A stretch of 64,000 bases of DNA from Rana temporaria (GCF_905171775.1 NC_053494.1:196757044-196821043), one strand, 5' to 3'; numbered from the stretch's first letter, positions 21,440 through 32,185 are shown. Translations and numbers: made by a program. Notes: generated from the letters alone by a model not told the origin.

Positions 21440-21858
21440 TGCCCCGTACACACGACCGGTTTACCCGTCGGAAAAAAAAACTATTGTTTTCCCCGACGGA
21501 ATTCCTGTCAAGCCTGCCTTGCATAAACACAGTCACACAAAAGTCCGGTGAACTTTTGACTACCAAGAGCACGGTGAAGTAAAAGACTACGACGAGCCGA
21601 GAAAATTAAGTTCTATGCTTCCGAGCATGCGTCAAATTGTTTCCGAGCATGCACGGTTTTTAACCCCTTTGGAAAAGCATACAGATGGATGGTTTTCCTG
21701 CTAGGATTTTTTCCTGACGAGAAAAAAGAGATCTTGTTCGCTTTATTTTTTCCTGGAAGTTTTCCCGTCGGAAAAACTGCAAAAGAGCATACACACGGAG
21801 GGAATTCCCGGCCAAAAGCTGTTTTTTCGACTGGAAAACCGGTCGTGTGTACAGGGCA
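21440..21858. mobile_element. Harbinger-like MITE, TGCCCCGTACACACGAC type
   Basis: Ends TGCCCCGTACACACGACCGG and CCGGTCGTGTGTACAGGGCA are inverted. ACA flanks both sides (21437-21439 and 21859-21861). The centre carries CTACGACGAGCC and two CCGAGCATGC blocks, as at 4883-5306. Non-coding. Confidence 0.85.
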
Positions 21859-21895
21859 ACAGACTGTGAGCAAGGTGAACTAGCCCTTATTGTCT

Positions 21896-22660
21896 TTAAC
21901 CACTTAAGGACCAAACCTCTTTCTGAGATTTGGTGTTTACAAGTTAAAAACATTGGGCCAGATTCAGGTACATTTGCGGCGGTCTAACGTATCCCATTTA
22001 CGTTACACCGCCGCAAGTTTTAAGCGCAAGTGCTTGATTCACAAAGCACTTGCCTGTAAACTTGCGGCGGCGTAGCGTAAATGCGTCCGGCGCAAGCCCG
22101 CCTAATTCAAATGGGGCGTGTATCATTTAAATTAGGCGCGTTCCAGCGCCGAACGTACTGCGCATGCTCCGTTTTGAAATTTCCCGCCGGCCATACTTAA
22201 ACATGGGCAGTCTAAATATAAGCCATGAAATAGCAGCCGTAACTATACGCCAGGAAAAGCCGACTAGCGACGACGTAAGAGGATGCGACGAACGCGCGTA
22301 CCTTCGTGGATCGCCGTAAACAGCTAATTAGCATACCCGACGCGGAAAACGACGCAAACTCCACCCAGCGGGCGCCGAAGTATTACACCTATGATCCGAA
22401 GGCATACGAAGCCGTACGCCTGTCGGATCGAAGCCTAAAGCCGTCGTATCTTGGTTTGAGAATTCAAACTAAAGATACAACACGGCAAATTTGAAAATAC
22501 GCCGGAGTATCAGTAGATACGCCGGCGTATTTCTACTGTGAATCTGGCCCATTATTTTTTGCTAAAAACAAAACCAACATTACATATTTTTTTTAACACC
22601 CTAGAGAATAAAATGGCGGTCGTTGCAACACTTTTTGTCACATCATATTTGCGCAGCGGT
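21896..22660 (+). mobile_element. TTAACCACTT-family left end, split by a Harbinger-like element
   Basis: Starts TTAACCACTTAAGGACC. It is interrupted at 21955-22550 and continues with GCTAAAAACAAAACC and AATAAAATGGCGGTCGTTGC up to about 22660. It aligns with 13238-13420, where the same junction is uninterrupted (AAGTTAAAATCATTATTTTG). No right end of this family follows. Confidence 0.7.
21955..22550. mobile_element. Harbinger-like element with ATT duplication, nested
   Basis: Starts GGGCCAGATTCAGGTAC and ends CTGTGAATCTGGCCC, with ATT at 21952-21954 and 22551-22553. The empty site at 13276-13290 (AAATCATTATTTTG) carries a single ATT, confirming a 3-bp duplication. It is a deleted version of 20098-20820: TTTCCC joins directly to CGGCCATACTT. 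Confidence 0.9.
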
Positions 22661-22674
22661 CTTACAAGACGGGT

Positions 22675-22860
22675 GTCAGTCCAGGCATGTGGACGGATCC
22701 CAATCATATGGTTGCAATCTTTCCCGAGCCTGGACCGGCTCGGTGACATCAGCCGAGAGTGGAGTTTAGCCCGCTTTCTGCTGGAAACGGGTCACAGGAA
22801 AGCAGAACGATCCATAGGAGAAGTACAGCCAAACGAGGTTTGGCTGTACTTCTCTTTTAA
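22675..22860. mobile_element. TTAA-family right arm (GGCTGTACTTCTC...TTTAA)
   Basis: Ends TTTGGCTGTACTTCTCTTTTAA. An inverted pair AGAAGTACAGCCAAAC and GTTTGGCTGTACTTCT sits at the end. The block GACATCAGC ... TTTAGCCC ... CTGCTGGAAAC matches 59420-59698, which ends the same way. The left end is missing. Confidence 0.6.
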
Positions 22861-22914
22861 CAGTTGAGAGCACAAGCAGCTTTGACAGTTGTCATTGCAT
22901 GCCTCAGTCTTGCT

Positions 22915-23401
22915 TTAAAGCGGATGTGCCACTAAAACAATATATTAAAAGCTAGCAGCTACAAATACTGCAGCTGCTGACTTTTAATATAAGGACACTT
23001 ACCTGTCCTGGAGTCCAGCGGTGATCGCAGCAGAGGATGAGCCGATCGCTCGTCACCCTGCTGCTCCCCCCTCCATCCACGGTGAGGGAACCAGGAAGTG
23101 AAGCGCTGCGGCTTCACTGCCCGGTTCCCTACGGCGCATGCGCGAGTCGCGCTGCGCCCGCCGATTGGCTCACACGCTGTGTGCTGGGAGCCGAGTGTTC
23201 CCAGCACACAACGGGCGACAGACGGGATGTGACGGAATGCCCGTCTTTCGCCCGTAGCGTGTGGCCGGAAGTGGGTGCAAATACCTGTCTTTAGACAGGT
23301 GTCTGCACCCCCCTCCCCCCTGAAAGGTGTCAAATGTGACACCGGAGGGGGGGAGGGTTCCGATCAGCGGGACTCCACTTTAGGGTGGAGGACCGCTTTA
23401 A
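22915..23401. mobile_element. Palindromic TTAA MITE (TTAAAGCGGATGTGCC)
   Basis: Starts TTAAAGCGG and ends CCGCTTTAA with TTAA at both termini. The interior has paired arms such as GGAACCAGGAAGTGAAGC against GCTTCACTGCCCGGTTCC (23089-23129), CACACGCTGTGTGCTGGGA, and GACAGGTGTCTGCACCC. The motif GGCGCATGCGCGAG lies near the middle. Confidence 0.75.
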
Positions 23402-23619
23402 ATTAGTGTTAGAAATAACATTTGGCACTTGGCAGTATCCTTCTGTAGGTTTTCCAGAAGATCATCAGCTGTCACATGCTGTCTGTACTCTTGAATTTTG
23501 ATGTATGAATGTTAATAAGCTACTTTGTATGTAACAACATTTAAAGGATAACTGCACTATCAAAAAAATAGCTCATTTAATTATTCAGAGACACCAAGTA
23601 GCTTTGCAAGTTTTACTTC

Positions 23620-23990
23620 TAATCCAGACTTTCTCAACATTTACCTTAGATGAACCCTTGAAAAAAATGTAAAGGTCTCTGGGAATGCCTACTAAAACCT
23701 AAATATTGGTGGTCAGTGGAAATAATACCCTTTACATTGGTGGTCAGTGGTAAAAACGTGCTTTACATTTGTGATCATTGGAGAAAATCTCCCTTACATT
23801 GGTGGTTAGTGGGGAAAATCTCCCTTACACTGATTATCAGTGGGAAAAAAATGTCCCTTATATTGGTGGTCAGTGGGAAAAAATGTCCCTTACATTGGTG
23901 GTCAGTGGGAATAATAAACCCCTAACAGTGGTGGTCAGAATGCCACCCTTACAGACAGATAAAAAGAACACTGGGTTTGTACAGCTTGTT
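23620..23990. mobile_element. hAT-like remnant carrying a ~32-bp minisatellite
   Basis: The left part reads CTTTCTCAACATTTACCTTA and GAACCCTTGAAA, like the start of a hAT repeat with CTCAACCTTTTTACC and AACCCTTGAAATAA. About seven tandem units of 31-34 bp (TTGGTGGTCAGTGGGAAAA core) follow at 23705-23945. The right end is not identifiable. The unit resembles that at 60160-60430. Confidence 0.55.
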
Positions 23991-24433
23991 CAGTGAAGTG
24001 GTTTTGAGCCATGGGCCGTCTTTACCATAGGGCAAACAGGGGCAGCTGCCCAGGGCCCTGTCATTGTTGGGGGCCCAAAGCAGAGCCGCCCGTTAAGCCC
24101 CTGTGCTGCCCACAAATCAGCACTAAAAATCATCAGCGGCACGCAGCCAGTGTCCCTTCCCAGTGTTTTAAAATGTACAGCACCCCTGGCTTCCCTTTAG
24201 ATGTGCACTTCTCCCTTCTTGCCACTGGGTGCTGCTTGTATATAAAAGTGAATTAGAATGTGATTTTAGAGCATCCCCAGTTTGATCTACAAAAGGCTGA
24301 CTTCTTCTTCATGTCCTGATCCTCAAGGTATGTCAATGTTTGCTAATGTATTATGCAAATAGAAGTTTTCTGTAGAGTGTGCCCAAAGTCTTTATAATAT
24401 TTGATGATTCACTGCAGGTCTGGTCAATGTTTT

Positions 24434-24552
24434 AAAAAGTTCCTCTATTTTACACATGGCCTGGCATGGGGTCACAGCACCGTCTGTCCATTCTGCTTTA
24501 GCACCATGGGACCCCATGCCATGCCATGTGTAAAATAGAGGAACTCTTTAAA
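24434..24552. repeat. Inverted repeat, arms ~35 bases
   Basis: AGTTCCTCTATTTTACACAT at the left and ATGTGTAAAATAGAGGAACT at the right are exact complements, followed by GGCATGGGGTC against GACCCCATGCC. It lies inside the hAT element at 24011-25717. Confidence 0.85.
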
Positions 24553-24627
24553 TCACAGACCAGACCTGCAGTCCAGGCTGAGTAAGGCCTCAGAGCACAT
24601 GGCATTACTGTCTGTATTTAACTGCTT

Positions 24628-25115
24628 GATGGGCTTATTTTGGGTCTGGCTGGTTCACATGTATGTGTTTTGGCGGCCCACATTTGCGCAGGAACAGCAG
24701 CCCATTCATTTGAATGGGCCGCCATGCCTGCGTTTCCTGCAAAGAAAAGCGCATGCCTCATGTAATAGGCTGCGTACACGGCACACGTATGCCCATCAAG
24801 CAATGAAATACAGCACTGTCTGTCCATTTAGCTGTCTGCTGTGACTTATCTGCAGTTCCCACACTGTCAAACTTACTGCATTTTTAGACGTTTAGGTCAC
24901 GCTTTAAAAACACAGTGCAAGAACTGCAGGTAAGTAGCATGGTGCAAAAGCAGAATGGATTTCAAGGCAACTGTATTTTTAAAATGCTGAATGCACCTTT
25001 TTTCTGTGGGAAAAGAAGGCATGGCAGTCCATTCAAATCAATGGGCTGCTGTGCCTGCACAAATGAGGGCCGCCAAAACACATACATGTGAACCAGCCAG
25101 GCCCAAAATAAGCTG
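24628..25115. repeat. Long imperfect palindrome inside hAT
   Basis: Left arm TATTTTGGGTCTGGCTGG and GTTCACATGTATGTGTTTTG pair with CAAAACACATACATGTGAAC and CCAGCCAGGCCCAAAATA on the right. The middle repeats CATGGCAGTCCATTCAAAT in inverse as well. Probably an older palindromic MITE. Confidence 0.8.
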
Positions 25116-25725
25116 GAGGGGCAGGGCCGCTGATAGGGGGTTACCACCAGTCCTCCTGTAGGGGGCCCGGTCACACAGGGGGGACCGAACAGCAGGGGGA
25201 ATTGGTGCAGAGGGGCAATTACAGAAGGATGCCCTTTGCGGTTCTCTGCAGATGCTGAAAGCCAGTTTCTCCCCCTCCTGCTGGCTTTTAGATGCTGCGG
25301 GTAGAGACACAGACACAGGGCATGGTTTCTATAATTGATTATTTGACAGCAATCCCCCTCCCTGTTCTGCCTGCTTCTGATTCCCCCATGTGCCCCTTGT
25401 CACTGTGACCCCCCCTCCGCAGCTTTTTTTTAAATTATAAAATAAAATAATTGCAAAATGTTCAACTTTTTTTTTTTTTTATAAAATGTAAAAAAACTTG
25501 TGAAACATGGCTAATTCACAAAGGTTCTCTGTTATGTTTGTGTCCACTAATAATCATTTTAGTGTAACTTTAGTGAAAATATTGTCTTGATATATTTGGG
25601 GGGTTGTGGCCTGCCAGGTAGGCTGTACGGGGCCCCGGGATTTCTAACAGCAGCCCTGTGGAGGGGGCCCAAAAATAATGTTTGCGCAGGGCCAAAACCA
25701 TATTAAAGACGGCCCTGGTTGAGCC

Positions 25726-26030
25726 TAAAACTATGCAATGCAACTGCCATCAGATGGGAGATCAATCTGACACAAACAAACAAATTGATCTTTCAGCAAA
25801 CCAAGACATTTTTTATAAGAAGGCCGAATGACCAGACTGAAGCTGTCTTCTTTTGGACATACTGGGGTTGATTTACTCAAAGAAAGTAGGCTGTTCACTT
25901 TGTAAAGAAATTTTCATTTATTTAGTTAATGAGGTGAAGATCTTTTAACTTCCATTATCCAATCACGTGCAAGTATTTCTGGCATATAATTAAATGGGTG
26001 GAGGCAGCTATGCACTGCTGTTAACATACA
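25726..26030. other. Unassigned spacer
   Basis: About 300 bases between a hAT and the next element. Nothing recognisable. Confidence 0.4.
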
Positions 26031-26037
26031 GTAGATG

Positions 26038-26513
26038 CATACCTACCAACCATCCCGGATTTTTTTGGGTTTGTCCTAAGATTTCAAGTAAATCCCGGTG
26101 TCCTGCAAATGAGGCCTGGAGTCCTGGAACAAGTTCCGACACTGGGCTCCACTCAGTGGTGTATACTCAATGGGTGCAATGCATGGGCGTCTGCTGAAAT
26201 TTTTTTCATACAATCACTGACGGTGTTGATGGGGGGAAATCAATCGATTTTCTTTCCTTCCACTCGTGGTGAAAGAAAAGAAAATTGCATAATCTACGAC
26301 CAGCCTAAGGCTCTCCTTTGGAGTTAATAAGTATTTTGTGAGTCAATCAAAGCATATTTGATAGGTACATGGAAGCCCGGGTTATGTTTAACCATTCCCC
26401 ATAAGCCACTCCCACTGTTAATCGTTTGACCATGGCCATTTTTGTATAGTACACCGCAGGTCACTCCCTTCCTTGGGTTTGCCTCACTGTCTAGTTCAAA
26501 AGTTGGGAGGTAT
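26038..26513. mobile_element. DNA element with CATACCTACCAACC ends
   Basis: Ends CATACCTACCAACC and GTTGGGAGGTAT are inverted and belong to the same end type as 5990-6362 and 44631-45333. The flanks GTAGATG and GTTGATT match at only 5 of 7. Interior sequence is different from the other two, so this is a distinct subfamily. Confidence 0.68.
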
Positions 26514-26519
26514 GTTGAT

Positions 26520-26893
26520 TAGGATTGCCACCTTTTCTTTAAGGCAAACCCGAACACTTTAGCGGCATTTTTTCCCGTAGTATACACTATAGGATTCTAA
26601 AAGACCTGGGACATCTTTGGGTGCTCCAAGGAGATAAGTAACTATGTGCACTGCAGCAATCAGTGGGTGTGGCCATATTGCTCTTGCTGACATCATTGCC
26701 CCACCCCCTCCAGATATGTCGAACCTGCCCCCAGACAGCCGCCCGGGAGGCAACAGATTTATGTGTGTTACTCGGGGAGCTACAGACCAGTCTGAATGAT
26801 GTGTTTGGGTTTTAGGCAGACTGAAACCTGGACACATTATCATGATTCAAGACCCGGACTGTCCAGGTGAACTCTGGACAGGTGGCAACCCTA
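26520..26893. mobile_element. DNA element with TAGGATTGCCACC ends
   Basis: Left TAGGATTGCCACCTTTTC and right GACAGGTGGCAACCCTA are inverted. GTTGAT occurs on both outer sides (26514-26519 and 26895-26900), so a duplication of 6 or 7 bp is likely. It begins only six bases after the previous element ends. Non-coding. Confidence 0.72.
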
Positions 26894-26997
26894 AGTTGAT
26901 GTCGCAAACACAGGTAGTGTGCGATCAAGACATTACTTTTGTGCGTGTGTACTACATTACACTAATAGTGGCCCATAGCTTGTTAAACATGTGCAGA

Positions 26998-27395
26998 CAG
27001 GCCCGGATTTACTCCCTTTGCCGCCCCAAGGCCGGGTCCTTCAATGCCGCCTGCGCAGTACGGGGGGGGGGGGGGACATTTTTCACCGGGGGACTTTTTC
27101 GGCAGGACACTGAGAAGGGGGGGGGGGGGTGTTGCTTCCAAAAATGACATTGAGCATTGGGGAGTGCTGCTCCCGAAAATGACAAAATGACTTTGAGAAG
27201 GAGGTGGGTTGCTGCTGCCAAGAACTATCTCACCTCCTCTTCCCTCTGTTTTTTCTCCTCTCACCATCCGCATGACAGGGGGGAACTCCCGATATGAAAG
27301 TGAAAGTGTCCTCTCCTCTCAGCCGCAGTGCCGCCCCTGCATCCACTGCCGCCCCGAGGCCTGGCCTTGTTGGCCTTGTCTGGAATCCGGCCCTG
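26998..27395. mobile_element. hAT element with exact 8-bp duplication
   Basis: Ends CAGGCCCGGATTTACTCCC and GTCTGGAATCCGGCCCTG are inverted. TGTGCAGA occurs exactly at 26990-26997 and 27396-27403. Inside are two G-runs (27062-27075 and 27118-27129) and repeats of AAAATGACA. The segment 27165-27330 matches the interior of the hAT at 39876-40310, although the ends differ. Confidence 0.9.
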
Positions 27396-27409
27396 TGTGC
27401 AGAACGGAA

Positions 27410-27862
27410 AAAAATATTTGTTTCGCTACGTAATTTACATAAATTTGTTTAGTTACATTGTTTCATTTGTTTAATTTGTTTTTGGGATTCATTTTGTTTA
27501 TTCGTTTTCAAATCCAGAAAGTTTTCAATTCAATTTTGAATAGTTTTCGAATTTGAAACGTTTTCCAATTTTCAAAAATAATAAAATAGAATAGAAAATA
27601 AAGGAATATAATTTTTTTTCTATTCTATTCCTTTATTTTCTATTCTATTTTATTATCTTTCGAAATTAGAAAATTATTTGATTTCAAAGTTTTCGAATTT
27701 GAAAACTATTTGAATTCGAAAAATGTTTTTGAATTTGAAAACTATTCGAATTTCGTTATTTCGGATTTGATTAAATTCTGTACTATTCTAATTTGGAAAT
27801 TTCAGAAAAATTAAAATTCGTTTGAATTTTAATTCGGAAACAAAATGATCCACACATGTCTA
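27410..27862. repeat. AT-rich dispersed repeat rich in TTCGAAT/GAATTTGAAA
   Basis: Dense short motifs GAATTTGAAAA, TTCGAATTTGAAA and a hairpin AATAGAATAGAAAATAAAGG ... CCTTTATTTTCTATTCTATT (27586-27647). It ends GATCCACACATGTCTAA. The same style and the CATGTCTA ending occur at 47560-47720, and a longer related stretch is at 52485-53342. Confidence 0.65.
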
Positions 27863-27864
27863 AT

Positions 27865-28500
27865 AGCTGTATACAGCTATGTTCAACAGCTCATATCTAT
27901 GGGCGGCAGTACAATGTTTCTAGGACATTTTAGGCAATCATTATACTTATATGATATAAAATAAGAGGACAACCAGCAATAAGGTGGCTGCATACTGTCA
28001 CTGAAACTATGAGCATCAGCAAAGACTGAAGACCCAAATAGAAGTAAGATTAGTCAGAGAAACACGATTTGTACTGGCTGGGAATTGAATTGGTACCACC
28101 ATTTTTTTTCTTGCTTTGTGCAGTATGTATATTTCCTTCAGGCTATTCCATACACAGCTGTATACCTCCCCCTAGTGGCCACCTCTATATCAGACTGTTC
28201 AGTTATCATCCTTGATGCACAACTGCAGATAAAGAAAAGATAAGCAATTGAGAGATTCAATCTAATTGAACAAGCTTGCATTGAATTCTGTAGATTTCAA
28301 AGGGGAGGGAGGAACAGTAATTTGCAAATGTATGCAATGAAAACCTCTCTATTTAACATAACATTGAAACAGTTTAGTTAGACCTTTTTTGTACTGACTA
28401 GCTGGTAATGTGTGCTGGGAAATGATTGACAATATTGCAAAAAAGCTTGAGTTATCACAAAAATTTGCAAGAATTATTTGACTATGGGTATCCCCTGGTT
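27865..28500. other. Unassigned, apparently repeat-poor
   Basis: About 630 bases with no repeat ends or tandem units. CAGCTGTATACCTCCCCCTAG near 28150 is unremarkable. No coding frame longer than 60 residues. Confidence 0.4.
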
Positions 28501-28504
28501 CTTG

Positions 28505-28752
28505 ATTTGTTCACAGATTCTCCCCGCAGGGATGTAGTTCCAAGGGAGGGGGCGAGCACGCTAACTGACCCCCAGCCAGAACGGCTCGGATGATGGGGGC
28601 AATCTTACTGAGGAGGAACAGGAAGTGAGAAATTCAGACAACAAAGAAAAAAATAATTTAGAAGGGAATTCAAAGGAAAAGTGAACCAACAATGCACTAG
28701 CTTAAAGGAACCTATTTAGAAAATAAAAAATTAACCTTTACAACCCCTTCAA
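28505..28752. mobile_element. TTAA-family right arm (CCTTTACAACCCCTT)
   Basis: Matches 62460-62640 and onward: GAGGAACAGGAAGTGAGAAA, AGAAGGGAATTCAAAGGAAA and AACCAACAATGCACTAGCTT. Ends ACCTTTACAACCCCTTCAA, so the terminal TTAA has become TTCA. It supplies the empty site for both insertions at 62647 and 63168. Confidence 0.75.
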
Positions 28753-28949
28753 TTATTTTTTCCTACTTTTTTTTGAGGGGGGGGGGCTAAAAATCTCATA
28801 AAGCTGTTAACATCTCCTGGTCTTTATACATTTTAGTTCTGTTCAGTGCACTACCATACCCATGTGCTCCCTCCTTTTTGCTGGTTATAAATTGATCGGG
28901 TGGCTGCCATTTTTCCTTGTTACAAACAAAAGCAGTAGCGGCCCATCCA

Positions 28950-29188
28950 AAGCTGGTAAGATAGCGCAGGGGGCTAATGCTCCTTTGCAGCAGTCTGTGA
29001 TTGCCTGTGTCCCAAGGGTTGCAGGTTCGGTTCGATCCTGGCGGGGTCCACTCAGCCTTTCATCCTTCCAAGGTCGGTAAAATGAGTACCATTGAGTTGG
29101 GTAATAATGACAACCATTATCAGCGCTTAGACACAGCCGCAACGCTGTAATTGGCGCTATATAAGTGTAAGCATTATTATAATTATTA
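28950..29188 (+). mobile_element. tRNA-derived SINE
   Basis: A box A-like TAGCGCAGGGGGCTAAT near 28962 and a box B GGTTCGATCC near 29031 are separated as in RNA polymerase III promoters. The body includes AAGGTCGGTAAAATGAGTAC. The 3' tail GGCGCTATATAAGTGTAAG followed by ATTATTATAATTATTA is of the kind shared with L2-type LINEs, so mobilisation by such a LINE is likely. The 5' boundary is approximate. Confidence 0.85.
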
Positions 29189-29695
29189 GGGGCGCCGCCC
29201 CCCTATCTATGTGTCTGGCCCCCTAACCTACATTCGGGGCGCCGGGTGCATGGATTACAATGTTTTTTTTTTTAAAGCACGTGATTAGAGCCAGAGGCTC
29301 TAATAGGCTTCAAAAAATGTTGGGCTCGGGGAGCAGAGCACTGCACTCTGAGCCCACCCAGTTGTGTGACAATAGTGAATGAACATTCACTATTTTCACA
29401 CTGAATCTCCTCCCTGCCAATCAGGAATGGGTCACCAGACCCGTTTCCTGATTGCCCAAAATGTCCGGCGATCCTATTGGACCACGATGAGGAGAGAGGA
29501 GGAGGGGGAGATGTGGGGGCCATCAGAGGAGACATAGAGGTCAAAACCGCTGCCCGGAGGGAATCGCTGGCTGGGGGTAAGTGTGAGGCTCATTGACTAA
29601 CCGGGGTGGGGGGAGGTGCTGGTCACCTGACCCGATGACCGGGGGGGGGGGTTGGGCATTGTTTTCGACCACCCTGAAATATACCACTAGCCACC
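29189..29695. repeat. Unclassified GC-rich repeat with central hairpin
   Basis: Begins GGGGCGCCGCCCCCC after the SINE tail and includes GGCCCCCTAACC. A strong hairpin TGTGACAATAGTGAATG ... CATTCACTATTTTCACA lies at 29364-29401. The right side ends near CCACTAGCCACCCCTGC. No clear inverted ends, so boundaries are uncertain. Confidence 0.45.
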
Positions 29696-29724
29696 CCTGC
29701 ACAAAAGGTACCAGTTGAGAAATG

Positions 29725-30375
29725 CTGATCTATCTATCTATCTACTGTATCAATCAGTGTTATGTGGTGCCATGGTGCGGGAGAAACAGCCACCGTCACC
29801 ATAACAACTAACGAAGCCCTTAGGCAAAGACGCACCTCATCATTCTTTGTTATGGCCCACCTGCAGGGCTTGGCAGGAGGGGGCTCTGTGATGGTGGGAC
29901 TGTCATGTGTGGGGTGGAACTCTGGTTGGAAATTTGGGTCTTCTGGTATGATGAGAGAATCCTGTCTCTTTTATGTGATAGGGGGACCCTTATGGGAAAG
30001 GGGAGTTTCTGATGAAATGGGGGATTCTAAAGGGAAGTGGGGCTTCTAATTTGATGGTGAAGCTTTGATGTGATTGGGGACCCATATGAGGAGAGGAGGC
30101 TTTTGATGTAATGGGGTAATCCAATGGGAAAAGGGGTGTCTGGTTTGATGGGGGGATCTCTGTGAAGAGGGGGCTTTGATGTGAATGGGGCACTCCGACA
30201 TGAAGTGATAACAGGACCTTCTGATGTGAAGTAAATTTAGCAAGGTGGTTGTGTGCATCATTCCAAGCTCAGATTTCCCATTGATGGTTAGAAACATTTA
30301 TGGTTTTTACAATTTAATGGGGGGGGGGGTCTTAAATAGATAGATATATTATCACTTTACTGCCATTTTACTGTG
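29725..30375. other. Short (TCTA)n then loosely repetitive GATG-rich sequence
   Basis: GATCTATCTATCTATCTACT at 29728-29747 is a short microsatellite. From about 29990 to 30210 the sequence reads like degenerate GGGGNNTTTGATGTGA units without a stable period. No coding frame with a domain. Confidence 0.45.
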
Positions 30376-30444
30376 ATGCTATGCAGTGGCGGCTGGTGCT
30401 CAAAATTTGTGGGGGGGCGCAAAGGAAAAAAAAAATTGCAGTCT

Positions 30445-31680
30445 CACTGTGCCCAAACGCAACCACTGTTACATGCCATCAAACGCAGCCACTGTGCCAT
30501 CAATTTGCACCACTGTGCCATGCCATCAAATACAGCCACTGTGCCATCAATTTTCACCACTGTGCCATGCCATCAAATGCAGCCACTGTGCCATCAATTC
30601 GCACCACTGTGCCATGCCATTAAACGCAGTCACTGTGCCATGCCATCAAATGCAGTCACTGTGCCATCAATTCGCACCACTGTGCCATGCCATTAAACGC
30701 AGTCACTGTGCCATGCCATCAAATGCAGTCACTGTGCCATCAATTTGCACCACCGTGCCATGCCATTAAACGCAGTCACTGTGCCATCCATTGTCAGCAC
30801 TGTGCCATGCCATTAAACGCAGCCACTGTACCATACATTGTCACCACTGTGCCATGCCATTAAACGCAGTCACTGTGCCATCCATTGTCACCACTGTGCC
30901 ATGCCATTAAACGCAGCCACTGTGCCATACATTGTCACCACTGTGCCATGCCATTAAACGCAGCCACTGTGCCATCCATTGTCACCACTGTGCCATACAT
31001 TGTCACCACTGTGCCATGCCATTAAACGCAGCCACTGTGCCATCCATTGTCACCACTGTGCCATCCATTGTCACCACTGTGCCATGCCATTAAACGCAGC
31101 CACTGTGCCATCCATTGTCACCACTGTGCCATGCCATTAAACGCAGCCACTGTGCCATCCATTGTCACCACTGTGCCATCCATTGTCACCACTGTGCCAT
31201 GCCATTAAACGCAGCCACTGTGCCATCCATTGTCACCACTGTGCCATCCTTTGTCACCACTGTGCCATGCCATTAAACGCAGCCACTGTGCCATCCATTG
31301 TCACCACTGTGCCATACATTGTCACCACTGTGCCATGCCATTAAACGCAGCCACTGTGCCATCCATTGTCACCACTGTGCCATCCATTGTCACCACTGTG
31401 CCATGCCATTAAACGCAGCCACTGTGCCATACATTGTCACCACTGTGCCATGCCATTAAACGCAGCCACTGTGCCATCCATTGTCACCACTGTGCCATCC
31501 ATTGTCACCACTGTGCCATGCCATTAAACGCAGCCACTGTGCCATCCATTGTCACCACTGTGCCATCCATTGTCACCACTGTGCCATGCCATTAAACGCA
31601 GCCACTGTGCCATCCATTGTCACCACTGTGCCATACATTGTCACCACTGTGCCATGCCATTAAACGCAGCCACTGTGCCC
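30445..31680 (+). repeat. Two-level minisatellite with CCACTGTGCCAT core
   Basis: A 21-bp unit (CCACTGTGCCATCCATTGTC core) alternates with a 26-bp unit (CCACTGTGCCATGCCATTAA core). Together they make 47-bp or, with a doubled short unit, 68-bp higher-order repeats: GCCATTAAAC at 31201, 31269, 31337, 31405, 31452, 31520. The array sits in the hAT element. Open frames here are repeat read-through. Confidence 0.95.
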
Positions 31681-31812
31681 TTTAATGGTCGCTGCTGTGC
31701 CATTTGTCCCCACTGTGCCCTGTAAATTGCTTTCTTCCCCCCCCGCCCGGCACTTACCTTTATTGGTTTTAGGCATCCACGTCCCACGATGTCTTCTCCC
31801 GCCCTCGATTGA

Positions 31813-31885
31813 CTGACAGGCGTCTCAGCCAATCAGGTTACCGGTAGCCAGAACCGGCCAAGCTGATTGGCTGAGACGCCTGTCA
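31813..31885. repeat. Hairpin with 23-base perfect arms
   Basis: TGACAGGCGTCTCAGCCAAT at the left pairs exactly with ATTGGCTGAGACGCCTGTCA at the right, over 23 bases in all. It is in the right part of the hAT at 30384-32177. A second hairpin, ATAACATAGATTC ... GAATCTATGTTAT, is at 32075-32111. Confidence 0.9.
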
Positions 31886-32185
31886 TCTTATTCAAGGGGC
31901 GTACAGTCTGTGCGCTCCGAGAATAAGCTTCCAGGACCCGAGGGCTGTATTGGGAAAGCCTATCAGAGCTGTTGGCTTTGATAGACATTTCCGTACAGCC
32001 AACCAGCTGGCGTTATTCAGATGGCCGGACATGAGCGCCGACCATCTGAATAGAACAGCGGCAGCGGCGAAAATAACATAGATTCGTGCAATGCATGAAT
32101 CTATGTTATTTGACTCAGTGGCGGTGAGAGCCAGAGGGGGCGGCGCTCCAGCGCCCTCTATGGACGAACCGCCACTGATGCTATG

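Larger units (their letters stand above)
24011..25717. mobile_element. Non-autonomous hAT element, 1.7 kb
   Basis: Left end (AT)GGGCCGTCTTTACCATAG and right end TATTAAAGACGGCCCTG are inverted. The flanks TTTGAGCC (24003-24010) and GTTGAGCC (25718-25725) match at 7 of 8. Two bases at the left tip have changed. Inside are two long inverted pairs: 24434-24552 around ACACATGGC, and arms 24628-24740 with 24990-25115, suggesting a palindromic element nested within. Confidence 0.82.
30384..32177. mobile_element. hAT element with exact 8-bp duplication and internal satellite
   Basis: Ends CAGTGGCGGCTGGTGC and GAACCGCCACTG are inverted. ATGCTATG occurs exactly at 30376-30383 and 32178-32185. Between 30445 and 31680 the interior is a tandem array, about 1.2 kb of the 1.8-kb element. 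The right part holds two hairpins (31813-31885 and 32075-32111). No transposase frame, so it is non-autonomous. Confidence 0.92.

Noticed and set aside
30373..31663. Open frames with repeated HCAMPSNA and CHHCAI peptides, looking like a cysteine/histidine-rich protein
   Set aside because: The peptides come from the two-level minisatellite in the hAT element; there is no non-repetitive coding part.
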